From Cryptomeria japonica (Eukaryota; Streptophyta; Pinopsida; Cupressales; Cupressaceae), in NCBI RefSeq assembly GCF_030272615.1, contig NC_081406.1, forward strand, positions 164,409,521-164,473,520: a DNA stretch of 64,000 nt, given 5' to 3'. The notes below the pieces were generated by a model. It was not told the DNA's origin. It saw nothing but the letters and a program-made list of their open reading frames with translations, and did no database searches. This document shows, one piece after another, positions 1-10,290 of this stretch. The stretch's first letter is position 1. Each line of letters starts with the position of its first letter. A program made the translations under genes and the position numbers.

Positions 1-236
1 ATCATTCATGCATCTGATCCCCGATTTTCAGTCCAGTTGCTTCTATCATTTTCTATCATTCTTATCGATCAATTGGCCTCTTTTCTGGATGTTTCCGGCC
101 AATTCCTCGAGGGGGCATGCATATGTCATTGTCAGTGTCTGGGGCATTTTTATTATTGTTCTTTGAAATAAGGGCATTTTCATTGTTGTTCTTTGAAACA
201 ATGCTTAAAATCACATTGTCTCAAAGAGGGGCAAAA
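1..236 (+). other. 3' interior end and polypurine tract of a gypsy-like LTR element
   Basis: No coding sequence is seen. The stretch ends in a purine-rich run (about 222-236, AAAGAGGGGCAAAA) directly before TGTAGACG, the expected PPT/LTR-start arrangement. The same sequence order (a CTCGAGGGGG motif, a CTCTGGGG-like motif, a TTCTTTGAAA-like motif, then TGTCTCAAAGA and TGTAGAC) recurs at 62970-63080. The two window edges therefore belong to one element family. The coding part would lie left of the window. Confidence 0.55.
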
Positions 237-488
237 TGTAGACGTCTAAAAATGGTCAACGCTTGCGGAGTCATACTTTAACATTTGCACATTGCCTTAT
301 TTTAGGGTTTTTGCGTCGCATTAACATTTCTCCTATGTTGCACACTTGGTCTTCATCATTTGCGAGCATCGAGTCCTTCTTCTGCATTCTTCATTTGTCT
401 CGCTTTCGAATTTGGTCTTGTCGATAATAATCTTCAGTCATGATTTTGGTCAATCTTATCCTGTCGTATCAATGTGCATGTTCATTTG

Positions 489-1504
489 TCATCATTTTGG
501 ACATCGTCAATCCTAATCGATGATAGAATTAGGGTTTTGTCCTTTTCAATCTTGTCATCTTGCGATCAATTTTTCATCAATCCTTGTCAATCTTTTCAAT
601 TTTGTCATTTTGCGATCGATTTGTCATCGATCGTTGTCATTTTCAATCTTGTCATCTTGCGATCGATTTGCCATCGATCCTTGTCAATCTTTTCAATTTT
701 GTCATTTTCAATCTTGTCATTTTGCGATCGATTTGACATCAATCATCGTCCTTCTCAATCATGTCAATTTGGATTAATTAGTCATTGTTCCTCATCAATT
801 GGCACATTTATTAGCATTGGTCTTTTATCAAGTCAGAATCATGATCAAATCGATCCTTCAATCAAGACCTAATTGTCATCCTTGCATTTCTAATTCATCT
901 TCTAGGGTTTCATGATTTATTCATTTAACCGTGTTTGTCATTTCTCCCTCTAGGTTAAATAATTTATTTATTTATCCTAAGTCTTCTTGTCACAATTAGA
1001 TATTTATTTAATTGGCTAATTAATTCCTCTTCTTTTTGTAAATTATTTAATGAATGAAAAAATTATTAATTAATTTACCTAATTTCCTCATTTTCTAATT
1101 TTCCTAATTCCTAATTTCCTCATTTTCTAATTTCCTAATTTCTAATTCATCTAATTTCAATTCTCTCCTAATTTTCTCCTAATTTTATGGGAATGACATA
1201 GCAAATTTGTCATAATTTGTCATAATTGTCAATCAATCAATTTTGACATAGCAATTTGTCATAATTATCAATCAATCAATTTCGCATAGAAAGTGTCAAT
1301 TTGTCATAATTTGTCATATTTGTCATTCTTGATTTGAAATTTCCTTTCAAATCTCTTCATGCTAATCTTGTCATCTCTCCAATTTGTCTATAAATTGGAT
1401 GAATTTCTTCAGTCCCAATTAATCACTTTTTCGAATCACTTTTTCAAATCGATCCCTAAATCAATCACACTTCTAGTATTCTTGCGCTACCGTCTTGTCA
1501 TTTG
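489..1504 (+). repeat. Tandem duplication inside the LTR, copy 1 (about 1,016 bp)
   Basis: The sequence starting TCATCATTTTGG at 489 recurs at 1505 in direct, head-to-tail orientation. The copies run in parallel through the sub-repeats at 541-775, the 'attaattagtcattgttcc' segment, the AT-rich 960-1190 block and the 'ttctagtattcttgcgc' end. Inside each copy are short sub-repeats built from TTGTCATTTTGCGATCGAT-like units. Confidence 0.9.
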
Positions 1505-2552
1505 TCATCATTTTGGACATCGTCAATCCTAATCGATGATAGAATTAGGGTTTTGTCCTTTTCAATCTTGTCATCTTGCGATCAATTTCTCATCGATCCT
1601 TGTCAATCTTTTCAATTTTGTCATTTTGTGATCAATTTGTCATCGATCGTTGTCATTTTCAATCTTGTCATCTTGCAATCGATTCGCCATCGATCCTTGT
1701 CAATCTTTTCAATTTTGTCATTTTGTGATCGATTTGTCATCAATCGTTGTCATTTTCAATCTTGTCATTTTGCAATCGATTTGACATCGATCTTCGTCCT
1801 TCTCAATCAAATCAATTTGGATTAATTAGTCATTGTTCCTCGTCAATTGGCACATTTATTAGCATTGGTCTTTTATCAAGTCAGAATCATGATCAAATCG
1901 ATCCTTCAATCAAGACCTAATTGTCATCCTTGCATTTCTAATTCATCTTCTAGGGTTTCATGATTTATTCATTTAACCTTGTTTGCCATTTCTCCCTCTA
2001 GGTTAAATAATTTATTTATTTATCCTAAGTCTTCTTGTCACAATTACATATTTATTTAATTGGCTAATTAATTCCTCTTCTTTTTGTAAATTAATTAATG
2101 AATGAAAAAATTATTAATTAATTTACCTAATTTCCTCATTTTCTAATTTTCCTAATTCCTAATTTCCTCATTTTCTAATTTCCTAATTTCTAATTCATCT
2201 AATTTCAATTCTCTCCTAATTTTCTCCTAATTTCATGGGAATGACATAGCAAATTTGTCATAATTTGTCATAATTGTCAATCAATCAATTTTGACATAGC
2301 AATTTGTCATAATTATCAATCAATCAATTTCGCATAGAAAGTGTCAATTTGTCATAATTTGTCATATTTGTCATTCTTGATTTGAAATTTCCTTTCAAAT
2401 CTCTTCATGCTAATTTTGTCATCTCTCCAATTTGTCTATAAATTGGATGAATTTCTTCAATCCCAATTAATCACTTTTTCGAATCACTTTTTCAAATCGA
2501 TCCCCGAATCAATCACACTTCTAGTATTCTTGCGCTACCATCTTGTCAATCT
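1505..2552 (+). repeat. Tandem duplication inside the LTR, copy 2 (about 1,048 bp)
   Basis: This is the second copy of the unit at 489-1504. It is about 32 bp longer because it holds one extra GATCGATTTGTCATC-type sub-repeat near 1728-1760. The differences from copy 1 are scattered single bases, so the duplication is not brand new. Confidence 0.9.
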
Positions 2553-2774
2553 TGCTTTCATATTATGCTTATGCACTTGAAGGTGAGATCCACAAAACAA
2601 AGCAATTTGAAGGAGAAAGAAGGACAATGGAGAATCATGGAGGAGACATCCACATTTGTGATGGGTTGCATTTGAATTGAATGTTTCATTTCCATATCTC
2701 TATTGAATGTTTGTAGGTTTTGTTATCATTGCAATTGAGTTTTCGTGATTGAACTAGTCTAATTTGCTATTGCT
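2553..2774. other. Unassigned stretch between LTR and copia fragment
   Basis: No gene, terminal repeat or primer binding site is recognised. It lies between the duplicated LTR and the truncated copia coding region, so it may be the rest of the LTR or older DNA into which the fragments came. Confidence 0.4.
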
Positions 2775-5700
2775 TTGATGATTTCCAGATTCCTATCTGA
2801 CAGAAAGTATAACTACTCTGAAGGAGATCATAGCGGAGCAAGTGAAAGATTTCCAAAGAACATGGAAGAAGTACACAAATTGTATGAAGAAATCAGAAAG
2901 CAAGAAGAGTTTGAAGCACTATTAGCCCAAAGGTTACCGAGAGGCAAAGGTAAGTATAAAGGAAAACTACCTTTGAAATGTTTCAATTGTGATAAGATTG
3001 GACATATGGCTTATAACTATCCTAACAAAGATTTTACTAAAAAGAGAGATTACCGAGATGACAGACAAAAAGATAACCATTACAGAGGACACCGAGACTT
3101 CAGAAGAAGAGATAAAAAGACACGCTTAATAGCTGATGAGGAATCTAACGATGATAAATTAGATGAGACTAATATAGAGGAAGTTGTTTATGTGGCTATC
3201 AAGGATGGATCAGATGAAGAAAGGTATGAAGAAAAATCCCTAATATCTCACATAAACACTAATGATTCTTGGATTATAGATAGTGGATGCTCACATCATA
3301 TGACAGGAGATAAACACAAGTTTGTTATGTGAGGAGATTATGATGGAGGCTCTCTTAGATTTGGTAATGATGCATCATGTCCAGTAAGAGGTAAAGGATC
3401 CATAAAACTTCTTGATAATGCAAGATGCAATGATGTTTATTGGGTTGAAGGTTTGAAATACAATTTGTTGAGTGTAGCATAGCTAAACAACACAGGTTAC
3501 TGAATAGAATTTCAGAAAGGAATTGTCAAAGTTCATGACAAGCATGGAAAGTTAGCTGCTACCGGGACACAAACAAGAGGTATTACATTTCACCTTGACT
3601 CAACTCAGAATAAGTGTTTGCATGCAAAGATCGATGATATCTGGCTATGGCATAAGAGGTTTTGTCATGTAAATTTTGATAACCTTATCAAGATAAGTAA
3701 GAAGCACAGAGTAAGAGGTCTACCAAGTCTTGAAAAACCTGAGAATGCTATGTGCTGAGTATGCCGGATGGGTAAAATGACAAGATCAAGCTTTACAAGT
3801 AAGTCTTACACTTCTAAAGGAATTTTAGATCTAGTTCACACTGATCTTTGTGGTCCTATGAAAGTTCAAAGTTATTATGGTGATAAGTATTTCATATTAT
3901 TTGTGGATGACTATTCAAGGATGATGTCAGTAATGTTTTTAAAAGAAAAATTAGAAGCTTTTTAAATGTTTAAATGGTACAAGGCAAGAGTTGAAAATGA
4001 GACAGGAAGACAACTGAAATGTCTTAGACCAGATAGAGGAGGAGAGTTCACATCTGATGAATTCAACTTGTTCTGCAATGATCATGGTATTAAAAGACAA
4101 GTCTCCGCACCAAGAACTCCACAGCAGAATGGGATAGCTGAAAGAAGAAATAGATCTATTGTGGATTGTGCTAGAACACTAATGATTGAGAAGAAGGTGC
4201 CACAAACATTTTGGAGAGAAGCAATAAGCACAACTATTTACACCTTGAACCAAGTTCAATTGAAGAAAGGTACTTTGAAGACACCTTATGAGATCTGGTA
4301 TGATAAGAAACCTAATGTTAGTTATTTTAAAATCTTTGGAAGTAGATGCTATGTTCATAAAGATGATAGAAATGGCAAGTTTGATCAGAAAAGTGAAGAA
4401 GGAACATTTCTAGGATATTCTTCTAGAAGCAAAGCATTTAAATGTCTGATCAAATCATCTAACAAAATAGTAGAAAGTGCAAATGTGAAAATTGATGAAT
4501 TTGCAGAAAGAAATGATGAAGGAAATTCCAAAGAACTAGAAGACTATGATGAATTTGTCTATGTGCAACCGAGAAGTCCTATTGAGATAACTATTGAAGA
4601 AAATGAAAAAAATATCTAGTTACTGAGTGATGAAGAAGATCATATAGAGCCTACCAAGCCTGTATTAGCCAAGTATGTCAAACGACATCATGCACCAAGT
4701 CATATTATAGGAGATAAGGATGATCCAGTGATGACAAGGAACAAACTTGGATAGAACACATGTTTGATTTTTGAATTTGAACCGAGAATAGTGAAAGAGG
4801 CATTTAACAGTGAAGATTGGATAAATGCTATGACATAAGAGATTGATCAAATGAAGAAGAATGACACATGGACACTGGTCCCAAGACCGAAGGACAAAAA
4901 TGTAATCAGTACAAAGTGGATTTTTAGAAACAAGCTAAATGAAAAAGGGGAGGTCATTCGAAACAAAGCAAGATTAGTTTACAAAGGTTATGCACAAGAA
5001 GAAGGAATTGATTATGGTGAAACTTTTGCACCTATTGCTAGACTTGAAGGAGTAAGAAATTTGTTGGCCTATGCTACTTTCAAGAACCTCCAAGTATATC
5101 AAATGGATGTCAAATCTGCATTTCTGAATGGAATATTAGAAGAAGAAGTTTTCATTGAACAACCTGAAGGATTTGTTGAAGATAATAATAAAGATCAGGT
5201 ATGTAAGTTGAACAAAGCTTTATATGGTTTGAAACAAGCACCAAGAGCATGGTATGAAATATTGCACTCTTATTTGATTAAGATTGGTTTTATAAGGACA
5301 AGTGAGAACAACAACATGTACATGAAGAATGATGAAAATGGAATACTAATCTCAGCCATATTTGTTGATGATATTATATTTTGTGGAAATGACTCTTTAT
5401 GCAAGAACTTTGGAAATGAAATGAGCAAAGAATTTGAGATGTCATTAATCAATGAGATAAAGTATTTCATAGGTTTATAGATACTGCATATGAAAAATGA
5501 GATTTTCATTACTCAATCCAAGTACATAAAGGAAATCTTGAAGAAATTTGGAATGGATGACTCAAAATCAGTAAGTACTCCTATGACTACCAACTGTAAA
5601 TTATTAAAGAATGATGAATTTGCATCTGGTGATGAGACACTCTACCGATCCATGATTGGAAAACTACAATATGTTGTTCATAGTAGACCAAACATAGCAC

Positions 5701-6314
5701 ATGCAGTAGGTATAGTTGCAAGATTCTTTGCAGATCCTAAGGAAACACACATGACAACAATCAAAATAATTTTTAGATACTTGAAAGGCACTGAAGATTA
5801 TGGCTTAGTATATCAGAAAGGAAATGATTTTGATTTACAAGTTTATACTGATGCTGATTGGGCAAGCAACATTGATGATAGAAAAAGCACAAGTGGTGGA
5901 GCTTTGTTTTTAGGAGAAAGACTAGTGAGTTAGCTTAGCAAGAAACAAGGATGTGTTTCACAGTCAACAACAAAAGCTGAATACGTTGATGCATCATTGA
6001 ATTGTACCAACATTGCATGGATCAAACAACTGTTGGAAGGTATAAATGAGAAAGTTACCGAGCCTGTAACTATATTCTGTGATAATACTAGTGCCATTAA
6101 TATTTCAAAGAATCCTGTTATGCACTCTAAGACAAAGCACATATCTATCAAATATCATTATCTTAGAGAAGAAGCTCAAGAGAAGAAAGTGGTGTTGGAA
6201 TATGTTAGAACAAAGGAGCAAATAACAAACATCTTCACCAAGCCACTACCAAAGGACACTTTTGAATATATCAGAAGTAAGTTAGGGGTCCTACCCCTAT
6301 CTTCTACTCACTGA
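2775..6314 (+). pseudogene. Copia gag-pol polyprotein, truncated and stop-interrupted
   Basis: One reading frame runs the whole length (about 1,180 codons) with about ten in-frame stops and no frameshift. In order it shows: a CCHC-type zinc knuckle at 2979-3020 whose last Cys is Tyr; a protease motif WIIDSGCSHHMTG near 3270-3310; a GAG-pre-integrase-like part at 3640-3770; an integrase core with LDLVHTDLCGPM near 3810 and later AERRNRSI; a reverse transcriptase from about 4850 with FVDDIIF near 5360; and an RNase H with TDADWASN near 5850 running to about 6300. In an intact element it would make the capsid and copy and insert the DNA. Gag N-terminus and start codon are lost. Many stops read as TGA or TAG where CGA or CAG would be a one-step change. 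It cannot be functional as it stands. Confidence 0.9.
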
Positions 6315-6542
6315 CCGAGTTCGGTGAAAGCATTAATCTGATGACTCTATTGAATATCTTTTGGGAGTTGATGCTAGAGTTATACACTTTAGAATGTTTT
6401 CTAAAAGTGTATTGGAATTTATACAGGAATTATACAGGGAACAGGAATTGAAGACAAATGCTCTGAGCGAGACTCAGTTGATATACAACAGTAGGAAATA
6501 ACTTCTTACAGAAAGAAATTATGTTTTAGTTCTTTTCTTTTT

Positions 6543-6757
6543 GGCATTGTTGTCAAAGGGGGAGAGGACCTACCAAAGGGGAGAAGACTAATATATGGGA
6601 GAAGACTAAGAGAAGACTACAAATTGAAATAAAGACTGAAAACAAAAGAGAAGTCTAATGTATGGGGGAGAGAATTTCAGCATTTTAGAATCACAACAAT
6701 CCGAGTCTTTTAAAGGTCAAATCAATTGGTTTTGCCATCAATGCCAAAGGGGGAGAA
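6543..6757 (+). promoter_or_regulatory. Repeated polypurine tracts before the copia 3' LTR
   Basis: AAAGGGGGAGA-type runs occur near 6556, 6576 (shorter), 6664 and 6747. The last sits in TGCCATCAATGCCAAAGG followed by GGGAGAA, directly before the LTR start TGTTGGCA. Such tracts prime plus-strand DNA synthesis, and multiple copies are typical of Sireviruses. The last tract matches that of element B at 13745-13768. Confidence 0.8.
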
Positions 6758-8315
6758 TGTTGGCAATATTAAATTATAACAGACAATGAAAGATTGTTGA
6801 CATTTCAATAAGGATATTGAGAAGGTTGTTGATGATTATGGACATAACTAATTAAAGATGTTTTACTATCTTGATATTATTATTTTGTCATTGATGTCAA
6901 GAAATTGATTTTCTAATTCAGTATGATGTTGCCATATCTTGAGAAGTATGATATGAAGATTATATAGAAGTTGGTATAAGACACAAGAAAGAATATGATG
7001 AATAAAGGGATGAATAAGGTATTCAATGGGCAACTACTACCGAGTCAGACAATGATGAGATCATGATGTTTTAGATTGTTTTAACATCATACATATGTTG
7101 TAAAACGTAAAGGTTAATACTATACTATGTTATCAGGCAAAGAACCTAGTCGGTAAACCCTAAGGAACCTAGTCAGTAAACCCTAAGGAACCTAGTCGGT
7201 AAACCCTAAGGTTATCGCTATCGATTAATGAAGGTGGAATGTCTACTGAGTGAAGTTTAGTATTCACCAAGTTGTAACCAAGCTATAATAGAATGCATTA
7301 AATTTTTACATGCGGTATTTAATGAAAGAAGTTGATGAGTTGGAGCGGATTAATGATTGGTAAGATGTGGAAGAAGTTTGTTAACGAATCTAAGGCAATG
7401 GAAAGTCGGCATGAAGATCTACAGCTTAGATTGAACCGCAATACCCTGGCACAAGTTCCAAGACTATTATGCAAGTTCCGAGATGGGGTAAAACATTTTC
7501 AGATCGAAAGATGCATTGAACCTAGACAAGATTGAAGATCTGATGGCTATGATTGATCATGGGAAATGTGATCAAGGAGATTAAGCGGTTACCTAATTGT
7601 TTATAAATAGGAAATTGTTGATAAACAAGGCATGCGGGCAAGTGTATGCACAAGGATGCTACATAGTGATTACTGAGAACAGAAGCTTGAAGACCTATTA
7701 GAATAATAGAGTATAGAAGCCTAGCAGATAGACAAGATTAGTTCTATGTCTAGATTGTATTGAACAAATAGGAATCTACTTTAGCATTTTAGATGTGAAG
7801 TTGCAGATAGATTTTATTACTGTTATATTGTGAAAGTGACAGAAAATCTCTTAACCAAGTGGACTTAACAGTCTTATATGTAAATCCTCTAGCAAGGTGA
7901 AATTATGATTGAGTGTTTGAAATCCTTTGACAAGGTCACTTCTAACAAAGTGAAGATCCTAACAGATCTGAGGGAAATCCCTTAACTGGGTCACATCTAG
8001 CAATGTGTTTGTAATCTTTAATAGGATTTTCTTTTAGCCGAGCATACTCTAGAAGAGTATATTTCTTAGTGGGTCCAAAATCCCACAATGGTTTTTCCCT
8101 ATTTGGGTTTCCATGTTAAATCTGGTGTTACGAGGTTTATATTGTTCATATGCTTTTTAAGTGATCATGTTTGACAGTTTTGATTATATCACTGATATAT
8201 ATGTTACCGAGGTTGAATCTGATGTTTTTATGGATGATTAATTTTGTATGATTCACCCCCGCTCTCATCTTGTTGGCTATTAGATTTGTACTTATATTAA
8301 GTATCAAAACTATCA
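6758..8315 (+). repeat. 3' LTR of the copia element
   Basis: It starts TGTTGGCA at 6758. A TATA-like TTTATAAATAGG lies near 7600, and the late part has the 'tttttccctatttgggtttcc' and 'gattcacccccgctctc' segments also seen in the LTRs of elements B and C. The right end is uncertain (about 8270-8315); homology to the next LTR starts at 8316. There is no 5' LTR in the window to compare with. Confidence 0.65.
7141..7209 (+). repeat. 23-bp minisatellite, three copies
   Basis: Three head-to-tail 23-bp units start at 7141, 7164 and 7187. Each has AACCTAGTC followed by GGTAAACCCTAA (one copy AGTAAACCCTAA). The CCCTAA core matches one plant telomere unit, but there is no CCCTAAA array. Confidence 0.95.
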
Positions 8316-8784
8316 CTATTATGCGAAATATAGGTTAAAGGGTTTATGTAAGAAGCAGAGCAGCAACTGGTACTGGATTAGGCATTATAGATGCTATTGT
8401 AAAGCAATACAAGTTATTGGATTTGTATAATCCAAATTATAAGTCAGTGAGACTTCCCATTGAGTAGTGAGTTCTAGGCAGTTGGCCTTCCTGCATGTGT
8501 ATGCCCCTCTTGTAAGTAATATTCTCTTATTGGCTAGTAAGTGGATATTGTGGGTCATAAATCCCGCCGAAATTTTTCCCACACCAGGTTTCCTCATTAA
8601 ATCCTTGTGTTATGGTGTGGTTTTCATGTGGATGTTCTTAATTCTGTTTATTGCATTATTTCATGCATATCGGTACACTATTATAATATGTTCTGCATGT
8701 TTTACGTTAAGAAATTTTGTAAACAAGTTAGATACTGATTTACCCCCCCCCCCCCCCCTCTTAGTATCTGTGGGAATCCTAACA
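8316..8784 (+). repeat. Partial 5' LTR of element B
   Basis: It aligns with 14120-14579 from CTATTATG to the CCTAACA / CCTAGCA end. The first 351 bp of the LTR are absent; the break at 8316 abuts the neighbouring copia LTR. It includes a run of about 16 C residues near 8743-8758, where the other copies have 7-8. Confidence 0.9.
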
Positions 8785-8786
8785 AT

Positions 8787-8798
8787 TGGTATCAGAGC
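8787..8798 (+). other. Primer binding site of element B (tRNA-iMet type)
   Basis: TGGTATCAGAGC stands two bases after the LTR end CCTAACA. It is complementary to the 3' end of plant initiator tRNA-Met, the usual primer of copia elements. It shows that 8316-8784 is a true 5' LTR and fixes the element's direction. Confidence 0.92.
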
Positions 8799-8855
8799 TT
8801 GGTCCTCTATTTTTAGAAGCCTAACAGCTTGAGGAAGATCTTGACATCGGTAGAG

Positions 8856-9989
8856 ATGGAAAATCTGATGAAGCAACTTGAAGGAGCTCTTTCAGACTAT
8901 GATGCAGAAAAATTGAAAAATATCAAACTAGAAGATGATTTAAGGGCAGCTCAGGATATCATTCAGGCACTTCAAGAGAATCTTACTGTTGCAAGAAATA
9001 AGAGAAGATAACTTTGTGAAAAGTTGCAAAATGAGAATGATGAAAAGGAATCACTTAATGATTAGATAAGCAAGCTAAAACAAGAGAACATGACAACAAA
9101 GAATGAGATGCAAGATATGACTATGAGATTTTGTAAAGAGATTGAGGATAGAAAGAAGAATGAAGAAGAATTGACCAGAAGACTAAGTGATGCAGCAAAT
9201 GAGAACACATGACTTAGCTATGAAAATGACATGTTAAAGACAAATTTGATGCACACTCAGAATGACTCAAATGAACTGATGAGACAGAAAGAGGTCTTAG
9301 AAAGAGAACTAGAAGCTGCAAATCAACATAAAGAAAAATTCAAGAAAAGTTCAGAGGAACTTGGCACCTTGCTGAAGAATCAAAAACCTAAAGGTGACAC
9401 TTCTGGAATTGGCTTTGAAGTTGGTGAAAGCTCTGGTACTGCAAATACTCAAGATCACAACAAACCGGTAAGGCAACCTAATGCTTATAAATTCAATGGA
9501 AAATGCTTTAACTGTAATATGTATGGTCATAAAGCAAATGAATGTAGATCTAGAAATTATTAGAATATCAACACACCCACCGGTCAATGTTCAAAATGCA
9601 ACAAAGTTGGTCACAACTCTAAAAATTGTAGAATGAATGTGAGATGTTATGTTTGTGGAAGATTTGGACATTTATCTAATCAATGCAGAACACAAACTAA
9701 CATAGGTTATGGGAAAGCTATTCAAAAGAATAATGTGACTTGTTATGCATGTAACAAGATTGGGCATATTGCAAAATTCTATAGAAGTAAAGGATCACCG
9801 GTAGACAACAAAATTTCTAGCTTGAAAGGTAAAGAAAAAGTTGAAGAGGTTAAGCAAGAATTCTCAAAACAATGGATTAGAAAAGCTTATCTAAATATTG
9901 GGAATACTCCTCCACGAGTAGATTCAGTCAATGCTTCACTGGCAGGATAGAGTGATGCTCCACTAGTAGGAAGTTCTTCATCTAATTGA
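8856..9989 (+). pseudogene. Element B ORF1: coiled-coil, four-zinc-knuckle Gag-like protein
   Basis: A single frame from the ATG at 8856 (METNLM-like start MENLMKQLEGAL) runs about 375 codons to the TGA at 9987. In-frame stops stand at about 9009, 9063, 9210, 9561 and 9948. The first 200 residues are heptad-rich and charged, predicting a coiled coil. Four CX2CX4HX4C units follow at about 9504-9545, 9589-9630, 9645-9687 and 9740-9782; the last has Tyr for the final Cys. CCHC knuckles bind RNA, so this is probably the nucleocapsid part of a Gag. A typical copia capsid (UBN2-type) domain is not recognised. It sits 57 bases after the primer binding site. Element C carries the same ORF at 49178. 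Confidence 0.8.
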
Positions 9990-10090
9990 AGAAATTTTCT
10001 TTGAGGGTTTGACAAACTAATGACACGTGCTATTATTCCCTCGGTTAGAGGTAAGAAGTTGGAAATTACTTGTTACCAGCAGACAATGTT

Positions 10091-10290
10091 AAGTGAATAC
10101 TTAACTGGCATGCATTTAATGTGGTAGATGGTGAAAAGACACTATAAATTTGAGGTTTTGGCTCCATTTCATTTCACCAAGATTTCAAACCTATGAAGAG
10201 CGTGAAGATTCCGAGCTAAGGCATTTCGAGAAAGAGGTAAGAACACTTCAAGAAATCATCCATCATAAAGGCAGTAAAAGGTACTTTATA
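10091..10290 (+). promoter_or_regulatory. Candidate internal promoter / leader of element B ORF2
   Basis: A perfect 7-bp-armed inverted repeat, GTTAAGTGAATACTTAAC (10089-10106), is followed by a TATA-like CTATAAATTTG (10142-10152), about 140 bases before the ORF2 ATG at 10291. ORF1 ends 300 bases upstream, too far for read-through. A separate ORF2 transcript is therefore plausible. The corresponding part of element C (50600-50905) keeps a 'gcattaatg..ggtag.tg' core but has a weaker TATA. Function is inferred only. Confidence 0.4.

Larger units (their letters stand above)
237..2552 (+). mobile_element. Presumed 3' LTR of the left-edge gypsy-like element
   Basis: The LTR starts with TGTAGACG at 237, right after the polypurine tract. 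Its right end was not found: no CA end with a target duplication is evident, and the sequence grades into unassigned DNA before 2775. Most of it is a duplicated 1-kb unit described separately. ORFs here are Ile/Ser/Phe-rich readings of TCATCGATC-type repeats and are not genes. The superfamily assignment rests only on similarity to the right-edge element and on the absence of Sirevirus marks. Confidence 0.45.
2775..8315 (+). mobile_element. Ty1/copia LTR retrotransposon, Sirevirus type, 5'-truncated
   Basis: The domain order is zinc knuckle, protease, integrase, RT, RNase H, which is copia order. Several GGGGGAGA tracts precede the 3' LTR, and the last (GCCAAAGGGGGAGA) abuts TGTTGGCA; repeated tracts of this form are a Sirevirus hallmark. 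The 5' LTR, primer binding site and N-terminal gag are absent: recognisable gag sequence starts only near 2790. The 3' LTR (6758 to about 8315) is followed directly by the broken 5' LTR of the next element. Confidence 0.85.

Noticed and set aside
489-2552. CRISPR-like or satellite array
   Set aside because: Two long direct copies with irregular sub-repeats; no uniform spacer, and the sequence is plant nuclear DNA.
8787-8798. tRNA gene
   Set aside because: Only the 12-bp complement of the initiator tRNA end is present; it is a primer binding site.
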